Source: Acetatifactor muris
GTDB lineage: Bacteria; Bacillota; Clostridia; Lachnospirales; Lachnospiraceae
Length of the DNA stretch: 64,000 nucleotides
NCBI GenBank assembly: GCA_023664365.1
Contig: JAMPFR010000005.1
Coordinates: forward strand, 30,648-94,647
Direction of reading: 5' to 3'
The translations under genes were made by a program, and so were the position numbers. Of the stretch, positions 8,532 to 17,530 are shown piece after piece. The notes below the pieces were generated by a model. It searched no databases. It was given only the letters and a program-made list of their open reading frames with translations, and was not told where the DNA came from. Every line of letters starts with the position of its first letter. The first letter of the stretch is position 1.

Positions 8532-9554
8532 CTATCTCATTCCGATTTCTCTGTCGTTGTCGTTTGTCACGCTATTGTCTTTGATGTAGGCAACGATTTC
8601 TTCCAGCGTGGTAAATGCCAGGCCCACATAGCTGTCTGCACAGCCGTAGTAAATGGCAATCTTTCCGCTCTCGGAATCATGAATGGTTGCACAGGGGAAA
8701 GTGACGTTGGGAACAAAACCTCTCTCCTCGTACCACTCCTCGGGAGTCAGCAGGAAGTTCTCGCAGCGGTACAGAACCTTGGAGGGATTCTCCAAATCAA
8801 GGATAGCACCTCCGATGGAGTATACATATCCGTTACAGGTTCCGCTGACGCCGTGGTAAAACAGCAGCCAGCCCTCGCTGGTCTCGATAGGAGCAGCGCC
8901 CCCGCCGATTTTTAAGGACTCCCACCATTCATTGCCCCGGCTCATCACATGTCTGTGCTTCCCCCAGTATACCAGATCCGGACTCTCGCTGATAAATATA
9001 TCACCGAAAGGCGTATGGCCGGAATCGGAAGGACGGCTCAGCAGCATAAAGTTGCCGTGAATCTTTCTGGGGAACAGGACTGCGTTACGGTTAAAGGGAA
9101 GGAAGGGGTTTTCCAGCCTGGTAAAGGTCTTGAAATCCGCAGTCTTCGCCATACCGATGGACGCTCCGTAAAAGTCCTGGCACCAGATAATATAATAGGT
9201 GTCCTCCACCTTTACCAGTCTGGGATCATAAGCATAAACAGGCATAAAAGGCTTGCCCGCCTCGTCCACAAAAGGAATCTTTTCCTTATCGAACTCCCAG
9301 TGAATGGCATCCTCGCTTCTCCCCAGATAAATATAGGGAATGCCGTTGGTCTGCTCTCCTCGGAACACGCCGATAAACTTTCCCTCATAGGGCATCACCG
9401 CACTGTTGAAGATACGGGCTACACCCTCTAAGGGATTCCTCCCGATAATGGGATTCTCCGTGTATCTCCAGACCGGCGCACCTTTCAGCCCTTCGGGCTT
9501 TTCCTGCCAGGGCACATTGGGCACCGCAGGTGAAATCATCTTAATATTGCTCAT
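8532..9554 (-). CDS. GH130_2 beta-1,4-mannooligosaccharide phosphorylase
   Basis: A 340-residue five-bladed propeller enzyme of GH130. The order of blocks (NPIIGRNP at 34-41, RIFNSAV, GVFRGEQ, catalytic Asp110 in YAYDPRLV, GGGAAPI, YHGVSG) fits the mannooligosaccharide phosphorylase subfamily, which removes the non-reducing mannose from longer beta-1,4-mannooligosaccharides as mannose-1-phosphate. It is cytoplasmic and works beside GH130_1, which handles the final mannosylglucose. No good SD precedes the ATG (AGAAAGG is 17 nt away). Instead a promoter-like -35/-10 pair ends 5 nt before the start. Confidence 0.88.
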   Translation of the reverse strand: MSNIKMISPAVPNVPWQEKPEGLKGAPVWRYTENPIIGRNPLEGVARIFNSAVMPYEGKFIGVFRGEQTNGIPYIYLGRSEDAIHWEFDKEKIPFVDEAGKPFMPVYAYDPRLVKVEDTYYIIWCQDFYGASIGMAKTADFKTFTRLENPFLPFNRNAVLFPRKIHGNFMLLSRPSDSGHTPFGDIFISESPDLVYWGKHRHVMSRGNEWWESLKIGGGAAPIETSEGWLLFYHGVSGTCNGYVYSIGGAILDLENPSKVLYRCENFLLTPEEWYEERGFVPNVTFPCATIHDSESGKIAIYYGCADSYVGLAFTTLEEIVAYIKDNSVTNDNDREIGMR

Positions 9555-9559
9555 ATTCT

Positions 9560-9589
9560 ATTATAACCATGCCTTTCTGCAGAGTACAA
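9560..9589 (-). promoter_or_regulatory. Possible internal promoter giving a near-leaderless GH130_2 transcript
   Basis: On the minus strand TTGTAC (9584-9589) and TATAAT (9560-9565) are separated by 18 nt. The -10 ends 5 nt before the GH130_2 ATG, so transcription would begin at or within the start codon. The absence of a Shine-Dalgarno fits this, but a chance match cannot be excluded. Confidence 0.4.
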
Positions 9590-9600
9590 AAGCTTTTATA

Positions 9601-9629
9601 CCGGGGCGGCAGATACCATACCGCCCCGG
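9601..9629 (-). other. GC-rich intercistronic hairpin after the binding-protein gene
   Basis: Perfect 9-bp arms (CCGGGGCGG / CCGCCCCGG) with an 11-nt loop lie 21 nt past the binding-protein stop. No T tract follows, so it is more likely a 3'-end stabiliser or partial terminator that keeps the binding-protein message abundant than a full terminator. Confidence 0.55.
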
Positions 9630-9650
9630 ACCGGACTGCTGCTATTAAGC

Positions 9651-11228
9651 TCAGTTGCCGTATGTGGAATCAAGTGCATCCTGTATTTTCTGCTTAAAGG
9701 TCTCCTGGAACTGCGCAGGGGTCATCTCACCCTTCATCAGAAGCTGAAAACCGTTTCCGGCGTCGGTGCCGTACATATTATTTGACAGGGCATTCCAGAA
9801 GTCAACGGTAGAATGCGCACCGCAATCGAACATTACATTGTAGTTCTCCTCCTGCAATTCAGGCTCGAATGCGTTTTCGTTATACCACCAGTTCAGGGTT
9901 GCCTTATCGTCACGAACGCTGATGTCGTCATGATACCAGTTAAAGAAATCGGACAGCACATAGTACGCGGTGCCGGGGTTCTGGCTGCCTGCTGCGATAA
10001 TGTAGTAGCTGGTGCCGGATGCAGCGTTCTTGCCGGGGTTGCTGTCCTTGTTGCCGGAGTAACCTACAGGCCAACGCACATATGCGGTGTCAAAGGTCAG
10101 ATTCTTGTCCGAACCTGCGGAATAATTCTCCTGGCCGTTTGCAATCCATACGGCAATGGGGAAGAAACCGATATTACCCTGGCAGTACTGAATTCTCATA
10201 CTGTCGGAAGGGTTTCCTTCATAGTCATAAGGATAACAGATGCTGTAGCCGTCCGTGGACTTATAGGTATTGTACATATCGTACATCATCTGCAGAGCCT
10301 CGCCGGTTGCAGCAGAGGACAGTGTCTCCGTGGTGCCGGACGCAATGCTTGCACCGTTGGACATCATCAGCTGCTCAAAGGTCTCAGCCTCATATCCGCA
10401 GTAGCCGTACTGGTCAACCTGTCCGTCGCCGTCTGTATCCTGGGTCAGCACCTGGCAGTACTCGATGAACTTGTCCCAGGTCCACTCGCCCCGCTCCCAG
10501 AGATCTCTGGGATCTTCCAGATTGTTCTCCTCCAAAAGCTGCATGTTGAAGCCCAAAGGATAAGTGCCTTCCACGTTGGTCTGCCCGGATTTCTGATACA
10601 GGATGCATGCCTTTCCGTCTCCCATATCCAGATAACCCATATTGGACTGGTCGGTAAACAGATCGTCATCTGCAGGCAGAATGGTCTTCAGGTCAACTGC
10701 CAGACCGTTCATCTGTGCGGGAATCGCCATACTGGATTCCACCAGATATACTTCACAGTCGGGGCTGCCCGCAATGATGGAGGTGTTGATGGAGTCCTGG
10801 ACTCCTTCATAAGTCAGGTTTTCCCAGGTAAATTTCACACCGTATTTTTCTTCGATAGCCTTTACATTGTCCCACTTCATCTGAGCAACGTTCCGGTTAA
10901 TTGCCTTCTGGGCTGCGGTTTCCGCACTGTCGCCTTCTTCGTCCTGGGCGCTTACCCAGTCGGGGCTGACTGACATATCGCCGTCAGCATAGTTTGCACT
11001 GTCATAGTACTGTACCCACCAGGATCCAAACTCAATGTGGCCGTCACCGGAGCCGAATACCTTGTCAGTATCCACGGAAGCTCCCTGATTGCCGGAAGCG
11101 CCCTGGTTACCGGAATTTTCCTGAGTACCGCTCTGACTGTCGCCGCTTTCACCGTTTCCGCAGGCTGCCACGGACAGAGTCATAGCTGTAGCCAGACCCA
11201 GCGCCATAATTTTTTTCATATTCTTCAT
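9651..11228 (-). CDS. ABC sugar importer solute-binding lipoprotein (second set)
   Basis: The 525-residue protein starts with a lipoprotein signal (lipobox VAAC, Cys23) and a Gly/Ser/Gln/Asn-rich linker, then a family 1 extracellular binding fold. A DTDGDGQVDQYGY loop resembles the calcium-type loop seen in many Firmicutes sugar-binding proteins. It should be anchored outside the membrane and deliver oligosaccharides to the permease pair at 13.2-15.2 kb, from which it is separated only by the triple-repeat lipoprotein gene. From context the ligand is mannooligosaccharide or glucomannooligosaccharide. No ATPase gene is present. SD GGAGGATAAGATAAGA precedes the start. Confidence 0.85.
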   Translation of the reverse strand: MKNMKKIMALGLATAMTLSVAACGNGESGDSQSGTQENSGNQGASGNQGASVDTDKVFGSGDGHIEFGSWWVQYYDSANYADGDMSVSPDWVSAQDEEGDSAETAAQKAINRNVAQMKWDNVKAIEEKYGVKFTWENLTYEGVQDSINTSIIAGSPDCEVYLVESSMAIPAQMNGLAVDLKTILPADDDLFTDQSNMGYLDMGDGKACILYQKSGQTNVEGTYPLGFNMQLLEENNLEDPRDLWERGEWTWDKFIEYCQVLTQDTDGDGQVDQYGYCGYEAETFEQLMMSNGASIASGTTETLSSAATGEALQMMYDMYNTYKSTDGYSICYPYDYEGNPSDSMRIQYCQGNIGFFPIAVWIANGQENYSAGSDKNLTFDTAYVRWPVGYSGNKDSNPGKNAASGTSYYIIAAGSQNPGTAYYVLSDFFNWYHDDISVRDDKATLNWWYNENAFEPELQEENYNVMFDCGAHSTVDFWNALSNNMYGTDAGNGFQLLMKGEMTPAQFQETFKQKIQDALDSTYGN

Positions 11229-11244
11229 TCTTATCTTATCCTCC

Positions 11245-13191
11245 TTATTCCGTCATACCCACAGTTACGCTGTACACTTCCCAGTCGCTCTTGGATTCGC
11301 ACTGAAGCTGATCGATATACTGAGGGAAGTCCGCACCCAGATATGCCTCCAGCTGCTCATAGGTGTACTGCACAGAGCTTCCGTCCGCAGAAACAGCGCC
11401 ATCCACCTCAAAGGTATCCTGGTTCACGGCACGCAGCCAGTTGCCAAGAGGGTTCGGATTCGCATCTGTTGCAGTTGCAACAAACCACAGAGGATCCGCA
11501 CAGCTGTAGTTGATTGTAAGTACACTGCCGGGTACCAGAAGGGCCTTCTGCTCGTCACTCAGCTGTACGCCGCCCTGACCCCAGCCGGATCCTTTGATTC
11601 CTGCAAAGCCTTCCAGCTCGGTAACGTTATGTGCAGCCTTGATGGGCTTACCCACAGTTACGCTGTACACTTCCCAGTCGCTCTTGGACTCGCACTGAAG
11701 CTGATCCATATGCTGGGTGAAATCATCCCCCCAATATACTGCCAGCTGCTCATAGGTATACTGTACGGAGCTTCCGTCTGCGGAAACGGCGCCATCCACC
11801 ACAAAGTCATCCTGGTTCACGGCACGCAGCCAGTTGCCAAGAGGATTCGGGTTGTCGTCCGTTGCCGTTGCAACAAACCACAGGGGATCCGCACAGCTGT
11901 AGTTGATCGTAATGACACTGCCGGGTACCAGAAGAGCCTTCTGATCGTCGGTCAGCTGTACGCCGCCCTGACCCCAGCCGGAGCCTTTGATTCCTGCAAA
12001 GCCTTCCAGCTCAACCTCAGAACCTACTGCCGTATAATTGCTCTTGGTTCCGATGGTTACACTGTACACTTCCCAATCGCTCTTGGACTCGCACTGAAGC
12101 TGGTCAATGTACTGAGGGAAGTCAGCACCCAAATATGCCTCCAGCTGCTCATAGGTATACTGTACGCAGCTGTTGTCGGAAGCGACATAGCCGTCCACCA
12201 CAAAGGTATCCTGGTTCACGGCGCGAAGCCAGTTGCCAAGAGGATTCGGGTTAGCATCCGTTGCCGTTGCAACAAACCACAGAGGATCCGCGCAGCTGTA
12301 GTTGATCGTAAGCACACTGCCGGGTACCAGAAGAGCCTTCTGATCGTCCGTCAGCTGTACACCGCCCTGGCCCCAGCCGGAACCCTTGATTCCTGCAAAG
12401 CCTTCCAGCTCAGCCTCGTTGTCAACATACATCAGATTTGTGTCATGACCGGTTCTCTCAAAGCCTTCCGGAGCCACAAATGCCACGGTGGAATCTGCGG
12501 TCAGCAGATTGCCGGACGCATCCAGGAAACGAATGTTGTCAATGTACAGGGTTGCATTGCCTGCACCTGCATCCACGCCGGTGTCGGTGGTAAAGCGGAC
12601 GATAAAAATATTGCCGGCGTCCGCAACAAACTCTTCACCTGCAGACAGAGTCGCCACAGATTTCATGGGGTTTTTCTTTTCCACATAGACGGACCAGTCG
12701 TCGCTGCTCTCGTTCCTGTCCGCGCCGCTCCAGGCGAGAATCTTACCGGAGCAGGCGTTGAAGCTGCCGTCCTCATAGGATACACCCATGGTTATCTCCA
12801 TGCTTGCCACCTTTGCCACGTCAGCGCCCAACAGGCTGGTCGCGTCAATAGCCACATAGGGATTTTTTCCTGTCAGGTTCTTTACCTGCAGAGCCTTACT
12901 GCCGTTAAAATCAGCAATGGAAAGCTCTATGTCAGCCGCGTCCGCAGGCATGGAATATGCAGATACAAAGCCCATATTCCCATCCTCAAAGTCAATGCTT
13001 GCATCCTCCGCCACAGGTTCCTGTACCGCCGGTTCAGGAGTACTCTCAGGCTCGCTCTCGGAAGGCGCGGATACGTCCCCCGCAGGCGTGGAGTCTGAAG
13101 ACTGCTGGCTGTCATCGCCGCATGCTGCCATGGACAGTGCCATGGTGCCCGCCAGAAGGCAGGCCAAAAATTTTTTCTTCAACTTTTTCAT
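11245..13191 (-). CDS. Surface lipoprotein with one beta-sandwich and three near-identical carbohydrate-binding-like repeats
   Basis: A 648-residue lipoprotein (lipobox MAAC, Cys24) with a Ser/Pro/Glu linker (28-63). A beta-sandwich (about 64-228) starts DASIDFEDGNMG and resembles mannan-binding CBM modules such as CBM27. Three repeats follow at about 261-381, 394-514 and 525-645. Each has GSGWGQGGVQL, SCADPLWFVATATD, NPLGNWLRAVNQD and ends QLQCESKSDWEVYSVT. They are Trp- and Tyr-rich and have no catalytic motif, so a cell-surface polysaccharide-capturing role is the best inference. I cannot assign the repeats to a named CBM family. The gene lies 16 nt upstream of the binding-lipoprotein gene. 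Confidence 0.75.
   Translation of the reverse strand: MKKLKKKFLACLLAGTMALSMAACGDDSQQSSDSTPAGDVSAPSESEPESTPEPAVQEPVAEDASIDFEDGNMGFVSAYSMPADAADIELSIADFNGSKALQVKNLTGKNPYVAIDATSLLGADVAKVASMEITMGVSYEDGSFNACSGKILAWSGADRNESSDDWSVYVEKKNPMKSVATLSAGEEFVADAGNIFIVRFTTDTGVDAGAGNATLYIDNIRFLDASGNLLTADSTVAFVAPEGFERTGHDTNLMYVDNEAELEGFAGIKGSGWGQGGVQLTDDQKALLVPGSVLTINYSCADPLWFVATATDANPNPLGNWLRAVNQDTFVVDGYVASDNSCVQYTYEQLEAYLGADFPQYIDQLQCESKSDWEVYSVTIGTKSNYTAVGSEVELEGFAGIKGSGWGQGGVQLTDDQKALLVPGSVITINYSCADPLWFVATATDDNPNPLGNWLRAVNQDDFVVDGAVSADGSSVQYTYEQLAVYWGDDFTQHMDQLQCESKSDWEVYSVTVGKPIKAAHNVTELEGFAGIKGSGWGQGGVQLSDEQKALLVPGSVLTINYSCADPLWFVATATDANPNPLGNWLRAVNQDTFEVDGAVSADGSSVQYTYEQLEAYLGADFPQYIDQLQCESKSDWEVYSVTVGMTE
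11257..12411 (-). repeat. Three tandem 363-bp coding repeats
   Basis: Units at about 12049-12411, 11650-12012 and 11257-11619 (period 399 then 393 bp) encode the three repeated modules of the lipoprotein. They are nearly identical in protein and very similar in DNA, which points to recent expansion or gene conversion and makes copy number likely to vary between strains. Confidence 0.9.
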
Positions 13192-13237
13192 CCTCCTTTT
13201 TTTGTTGTTAAAAGTTGATTGGGTTTACGAAGAGCCG

Positions 13238-14230
13238 TTATCCTACGATACCGCTTCTCTCCACACCCTCTATAAAGTATTTCTGCAGGAAGACATAAAT
13301 CAGCACAATGGGCAGCAGTACCAGAATGATACCCGCGTCCAGATACAGCTCCTGGAGAGTCACCGACAAAATCTTGTCCTGATTGGCGATCACTCCCTGT
13401 AAGCCGGCTATCTTCTTACTGATTACGATGTCTTCATTAATCAGAAATAACTTTGCGTAAAAAGTATCGTTAAACTGCCACACGATAGAAAACACCGCTA
13501 CCGTGATGACAGAGGGCATTGCGTTTCTTAACATAATCCGGAAGTAGGTGTACCACACCCCTGCGCCGTCCACCAGCGCCGCTTCCTCGATTTCCTTGGG
13601 CAGCCCCCGGAAGAACTGATTGAAAATGTAAATATACAGTCCGGAGCGGACGCCGCAGCCCAACAGAGTCATAATGTACATGGGAATGGGCGTACCCATC
13701 AGGTTGACGGTAGATCCCGTTATCAGCTTTACCAGTCCCAGGGGATTGAACTCCCTGAAGGACAGGTACAGCGGAAGCATGATGGTATGGGAGGGAATGA
13801 CAATCATTACCACCACGCAGCCAAACAGAAGCTTCTTTAACGGAAAGTCAAATCTTGCAAAGCCATACCCTACCATGGAGCAGATTAAAAGCTGCAGCAG
13901 GGTCAGTGTCAGGGTATAGATCAGATCTCTTGCCATGGTGGGAAGGTAATCCAGTCTCAGCGCCGCCAGAGAATACCTCTCCAGGGTAGGATTCTTCGGT
14001 AATACAAACACCATGGGATCCAATGCATCCGAGTTTGAGGAGAAAGAGTTCACCAGCATTCCTATCACAGGAGAAAGGATGACATAACTGACGCCTATGA
14101 GGATAGCTGCCTTCAATATACCCAAAGCAATCTTCTTGATGTCGTTTCCCAGACTCTTCCGCTGATCCGGATCCTGTGCGGAGGCTTTGAGCTTTCTCAA
14201 AAAATTATTTTGTGTCATTGCCTTTTGCAT
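13238..14230 (-). CDS. Carbohydrate ABC transporter permease, MalG-like (second set)
   Basis: A 330-residue integral membrane protein with about six hydrophobic helices. Its cytoplasmic EAA loop, EEAALVDGAGVWYTYFRIMLRNAMP, docks the ATPase and identifies a binding-protein-dependent sugar permease of the MalG/LacG branch. It pairs with the permease encoded immediately upstream and serves one of the two adjacent binding lipoproteins. An extended N terminus of about 35 residues precedes the first helix. No ATP-binding subunit is encoded nearby, so a shared MsmK-type ATPase elsewhere is inferred. SD GGGGGAG is close to the ATG. Confidence 0.88.
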   Translation of the reverse strand: MQKAMTQNNFLRKLKASAQDPDQRKSLGNDIKKIALGILKAAILIGVSYVILSPVIGMLVNSFSSNSDALDPMVFVLPKNPTLERYSLAALRLDYLPTMARDLIYTLTLTLLQLLICSMVGYGFARFDFPLKKLLFGCVVVMIVIPSHTIMLPLYLSFREFNPLGLVKLITGSTVNLMGTPIPMYIMTLLGCGVRSGLYIYIFNQFFRGLPKEIEEAALVDGAGVWYTYFRIMLRNAMPSVITVAVFSIVWQFNDTFYAKLFLINEDIVISKKIAGLQGVIANQDKILSVTLQELYLDAGIILVLLPIVLIYVFLQKYFIEGVERSGIVG

Positions 14231-14246
14231 TTTCTCTCCCCCTTCC

Positions 14247-15170
14247 CTAGTTATAGTAGAACGCGCGCTTCTGGATAAAGCCGCATATGACTACGAGAAT
14301 CACGCAGGTGACTATGGTGGACACAAGGCTGAACACGGACCCGAGGCCGTAATTAAACTGTGTCAGCGTAGTCTCATAAGCCAGATTCACCACATTACTA
14401 TCCGTAAAGCTGTCCACAATGGTGTAAACCACGTTGGTGATGATATGAGGCATCACCATGGGGAATGTCACCTTCCAGAAGGTTTCATACCCCGTTGCAC
14501 CCTCAATCTTTGCCACCTCGTACATGGAACCGGGAATGGACTGAAGGGCTGCAATGAAGATGATAATCTGTACGCCGCTGGCGGAAATGATGTCGTTAAT
14601 CCTCGCCACCGCCTGGACAATATAATCCAAAATGGAGGCAGGCAGTCCCAGGTTCATAAAAATACTGATGAGGTAATCCACATCAAAGGCCAAGGTGGAA
14701 CCTGCCGTTGCCGCCGTATCCGCCACCTGGGTGGAAATACCGCCGTTCATCATCTGCTGGCTCAGATTCATGGCCGCCGTGATGGCTCCGGAATTTAAGA
14801 TAATAGGCAGGAAGAAAATGGCCCTGACTAACGTCCTTCCGGGGAATTTCTTATTCAGCAGCATAGCCATGAACAAACTGAAAAAGGTAATCAGCGGCAC
14901 GTCGATCAGCATATTCATTACGGAGGTAGTCAACTCCTGCTTAAAGCTGGGATGTACCATAAAGGCATAACGGAAATTTTCAATTCCCGCAAAATCCAGG
15001 GTATAACCGCCATTGATAGCGTCTATTGTCATGGTGCTGAAAGCGAACTGTCCCGTCATAAACAGGCTTCTCACATAGAAAACCAGGAAACCTACCAGCC
15101 AGGGCAGAATAAACAGCCAGCCCATCATGCTGCGTTTTTGGAGAAGAGTCATTTTTTTCTTTTTTTTCAT
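14247..15170 (-). CDS. Sugar ABC transporter permease, MalF-like (second set)
   Basis: 307 residues with six hydrophobic segments and an EAA loop YEVAKIEGATGYETFWKVTFPMVMP. It forms the heterodimeric channel with the permease encoded 16 nt downstream. Its start touches the DUF5696 stop, so translation is probably coupled. A lysine-rich N terminus (MKKKKK) precedes the first helix at about 16-34. Substrate from context: beta-mannan-derived oligosaccharides. Confidence 0.88.
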   Translation of the reverse strand: MKKKKKMTLLQKRSMMGWLFILPWLVGFLVFYVRSLFMTGQFAFSTMTIDAINGGYTLDFAGIENFRYAFMVHPSFKQELTTSVMNMLIDVPLITFFSLFMAMLLNKKFPGRTLVRAIFFLPIILNSGAITAAMNLSQQMMNGGISTQVADTAATAGSTLAFDVDYLISIFMNLGLPASILDYIVQAVARINDIISASGVQIIIFIAALQSIPGSMYEVAKIEGATGYETFWKVTFPMVMPHIITNVVYTIVDSFTDSNVVNLAYETTLTQFNYGLGSVFSLVSTIVTCVILVVICGFIQKRAFYYN

Positions 15171-17519
15171 TTACATCCCCTCCATTCTGTAGGACATTGC
15201 AGGTATCTCCATGCCGTCCGCTTCTAAAGCTTCGTCGTCGTAGTTGATATAGAGTGTCACGCCGTTGTCGTAGGTGACTTTTCTGACGCCGTTTTCCAGA
15301 ATCTCATGCCCTGTCATCCTGGCCCCTGACACATATTTCAGCGCCTCATTTACCCGGCTGTAGATGTCGGCCGCCTCCCCCTTCCACACATCAAAGGTAG
15401 TGGCATAATAACGGTTCAGGCCGGTGTCCTTCATCCTGCTGGATTCATTCCAGGTAAAGACATAATGCGGAGAAGCCCCCGCCTCGATCATCTTCAGAAC
15501 GACGCCGGTCATATCCTCCTCGTCCTGATAATTTAACAGGTCCGTGGAGTAAGAGATACAGCCGTGGATCACCATCTCATAAAAAGGAATGCTTTCATCC
15601 ACAATCTGATATTTGTTGGACTCTATGGGCACGTTGATAATGTCTGTGCTGTAAGGGAAGCTGTAAGCGTTTGCGCCGTTGGTCATAAGCTTCCTGCCGG
15701 TACCCGCCAGCACATCCAGCTGCGCCTGCAGCACATCCAGCGCCTCTTCTCTGTTAATAAGCTCCGTCCGCTTTTTGTCGGAGGTGAGCACATTGCCCAA
15801 ATCCCGCAATGATACGCCGTAAAGCTCATACTTCTCAATTTTTTTTGCGAACTTACCCACATACCTTGGCAGGAATTTGGGAGAAAGCAAATCATACCTG
15901 GTCTCCATGTAATCCAGCCCTGAGGTGTTTCTTAAGGTAGTCGGGTTTACCTGGCCGAAGGAGGCTACAAATCCCGCCCCGTAATACCGGGAGCTTTCTG
16001 CATTGTAATTAAAGCCGTCGTCCGCAAAAGTTACCTGTTGGAAGGCTACATCCGCATACAGCCTGCCCCCTAAGTCAGCCAGGGTCTGATTCAATTTCTC
16101 CAGACCGGATTTGCCTCCCAGCTTTCCCATGACCTTTATCTTGTCTGCCGCGTCATGATAATACCCGCCGTTGAACCAGCCCTGGAGATTCATCACCTGG
16201 TTGGAGATACCTGCCTCTGACAGCTCCTTTGCCATGGCCTCCGCATCCTCAAAATCCGTCATAACGAAGGTATGGAGATACTGTACCCCCAAAAAGTGCG
16301 CCGTCTCCTTTACCCCTGCAATCACGTCGTAGTAGAAGGGAATATCTCCCCCCTCTGTCTGAGGCGTCAGCCGGCCTTCTGCAATCAGCCGGTCCCTGTA
16401 ATAGTTTGCCAGACCCGCATAGCCCTGATAGGTTTCGTCGGGGAAGCTGTAGCTCACCATCATGTTGATATCGTACATATCCGGCTCCATGACAAACACA
16501 TCTGTGGAGGAATTGCCGAACATACGCAGGTTGTCAATGTTTCTGAGTACAAAGGTGGGATATGCGTAATTGTAATCGTTATAGCTGCCGGAAACTCCCG
16601 CCGTAATCACTGCGGTGGTGGCTCCGTCCTCCACCGTCACCAGCAGATCCCTGTCTGTCCGGCAGATGCCGAAGACGGGCAGCTTGGCGCTGTATGTATT
16701 CTCAATGGTGGTATAATTGGCCGCCATGGGATCAATGTCATAAACATACTGTGAGTAGTTTGCCGCTGACGTCTTGCCGTTGTTGAACCGTATCAGGGAA
16801 CCGGAGCCGTTGGGCACCACCAGGTATCCTTCCTCGGTGTTGTGGGCGGCTCCCATATAACGCAGCAGCTGAATACGGTAGATATATCCGCCGCCGTACT
16901 CCCCGATGCCGCTGACCGGCACGGAGACCTCCAGCTTATCGCCGTTTAGCCGGTATTCCAACGGAATATCAAAGTGAATCTGCCCCTCTGCCAAATCCCC
17001 TACCTGATAAATGTAGCGGATACCGTTTGTAATGCTCTCAGCCGAGAACTGCCCCTTTGCCACCGACTGGCTGTAGGAATCCAGGTTGTTGGACTTCACA
17101 TCCGCGTTATAATACTGCAGGATGAACTGTGACTTCAAATAATTGATGTTAGCCTTGTTGGCAATACTGTCCTCATCTGCATTCAGGGGATTGGCGTAGG
17201 TGACGCTGCCGTTCCGTCTGTCATACACCGCCACGTTGGCCGTGGCCGTATCGGTATAGAGCTTCAGATATTCGTTCTCCTCCACCAGCACAAAGCCCGG
17301 CACGTCACCGGACGCCTCCTGCCTGGGAGTAAAGGGACTGCCTGTCTCGTACTCATAGCCGGAAAGGTATGATTTGTACTTGTCATACCATGTGTAATGA
17401 ATGAAGTAGTACAGCAGATAAGCCAGTACCAGCACCGCCGCCAGACACAGAAGGGCAAGCACTGTCTTTTTCTTCAGGCTCATGGGCTTTTTTATTTTCT
17501 TTTCCTTGGAAGATTTCAT
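15171..17519 (-). CDS. DUF5696 membrane-anchored protein, glycosidase-like fold suspected
   Basis: A 782-residue protein with a basic N terminus, one transmembrane helix (about 18-41) and a large outside part. It looks like the DUF5696 family. Three parts can be seen: a beta-rich region (about 75-365), a region of alternating strands and helices with GH-barrel-like phrases (FVMTDFEDAEAMAKEL, NLQGWFNGGYY, LADLGGRLYADVAFQQV; about 385-700), and a short C-terminal beta domain (VTYDNGVTLYINY). This is the order of many retaining glycosidases, but I cannot point to certain catalytic residues. It is co-encoded with the YIP1 and NHL proteins between two importer sets. Function unknown; a tethered glycan-processing or sensing role is inferred. 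Confidence 0.7.
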   Translation of the reverse strand: MKSSKEKKIKKPMSLKKKTVLALLCLAAVLVLAYLLYYFIHYTWYDKYKSYLSGYEYETGSPFTPRQEASGDVPGFVLVEENEYLKLYTDTATANVAVYDRRNGSVTYANPLNADEDSIANKANINYLKSQFILQYYNADVKSNNLDSYSQSVAKGQFSAESITNGIRYIYQVGDLAEGQIHFDIPLEYRLNGDKLEVSVPVSGIGEYGGGYIYRIQLLRYMGAAHNTEEGYLVVPNGSGSLIRFNNGKTSAANYSQYVYDIDPMAANYTTIENTYSAKLPVFGICRTDRDLLVTVEDGATTAVITAGVSGSYNDYNYAYPTFVLRNIDNLRMFGNSSTDVFVMEPDMYDINMMVSYSFPDETYQGYAGLANYYRDRLIAEGRLTPQTEGGDIPFYYDVIAGVKETAHFLGVQYLHTFVMTDFEDAEAMAKELSEAGISNQVMNLQGWFNGGYYHDAADKIKVMGKLGGKSGLEKLNQTLADLGGRLYADVAFQQVTFADDGFNYNAESSRYYGAGFVASFGQVNPTTLRNTSGLDYMETRYDLLSPKFLPRYVGKFAKKIEKYELYGVSLRDLGNVLTSDKKRTELINREEALDVLQAQLDVLAGTGRKLMTNGANAYSFPYSTDIINVPIESNKYQIVDESIPFYEMVIHGCISYSTDLLNYQDEEDMTGVVLKMIEAGASPHYVFTWNESSRMKDTGLNRYYATTFDVWKGEAADIYSRVNEALKYVSGARMTGHEILENGVRKVTYDNGVTLYINYDDEALEADGMEIPAMSYRMEGM

Positions 17520-17530
17520 GCTCCTGCCTC

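Noticed and set aside
11629-13098. 489-codon plus-strand frame opposite the repeat lipoprotein
   Set aside because: It mirrors the coding repeats on the other strand, so it repeats too, but shows no protein family or start signal.
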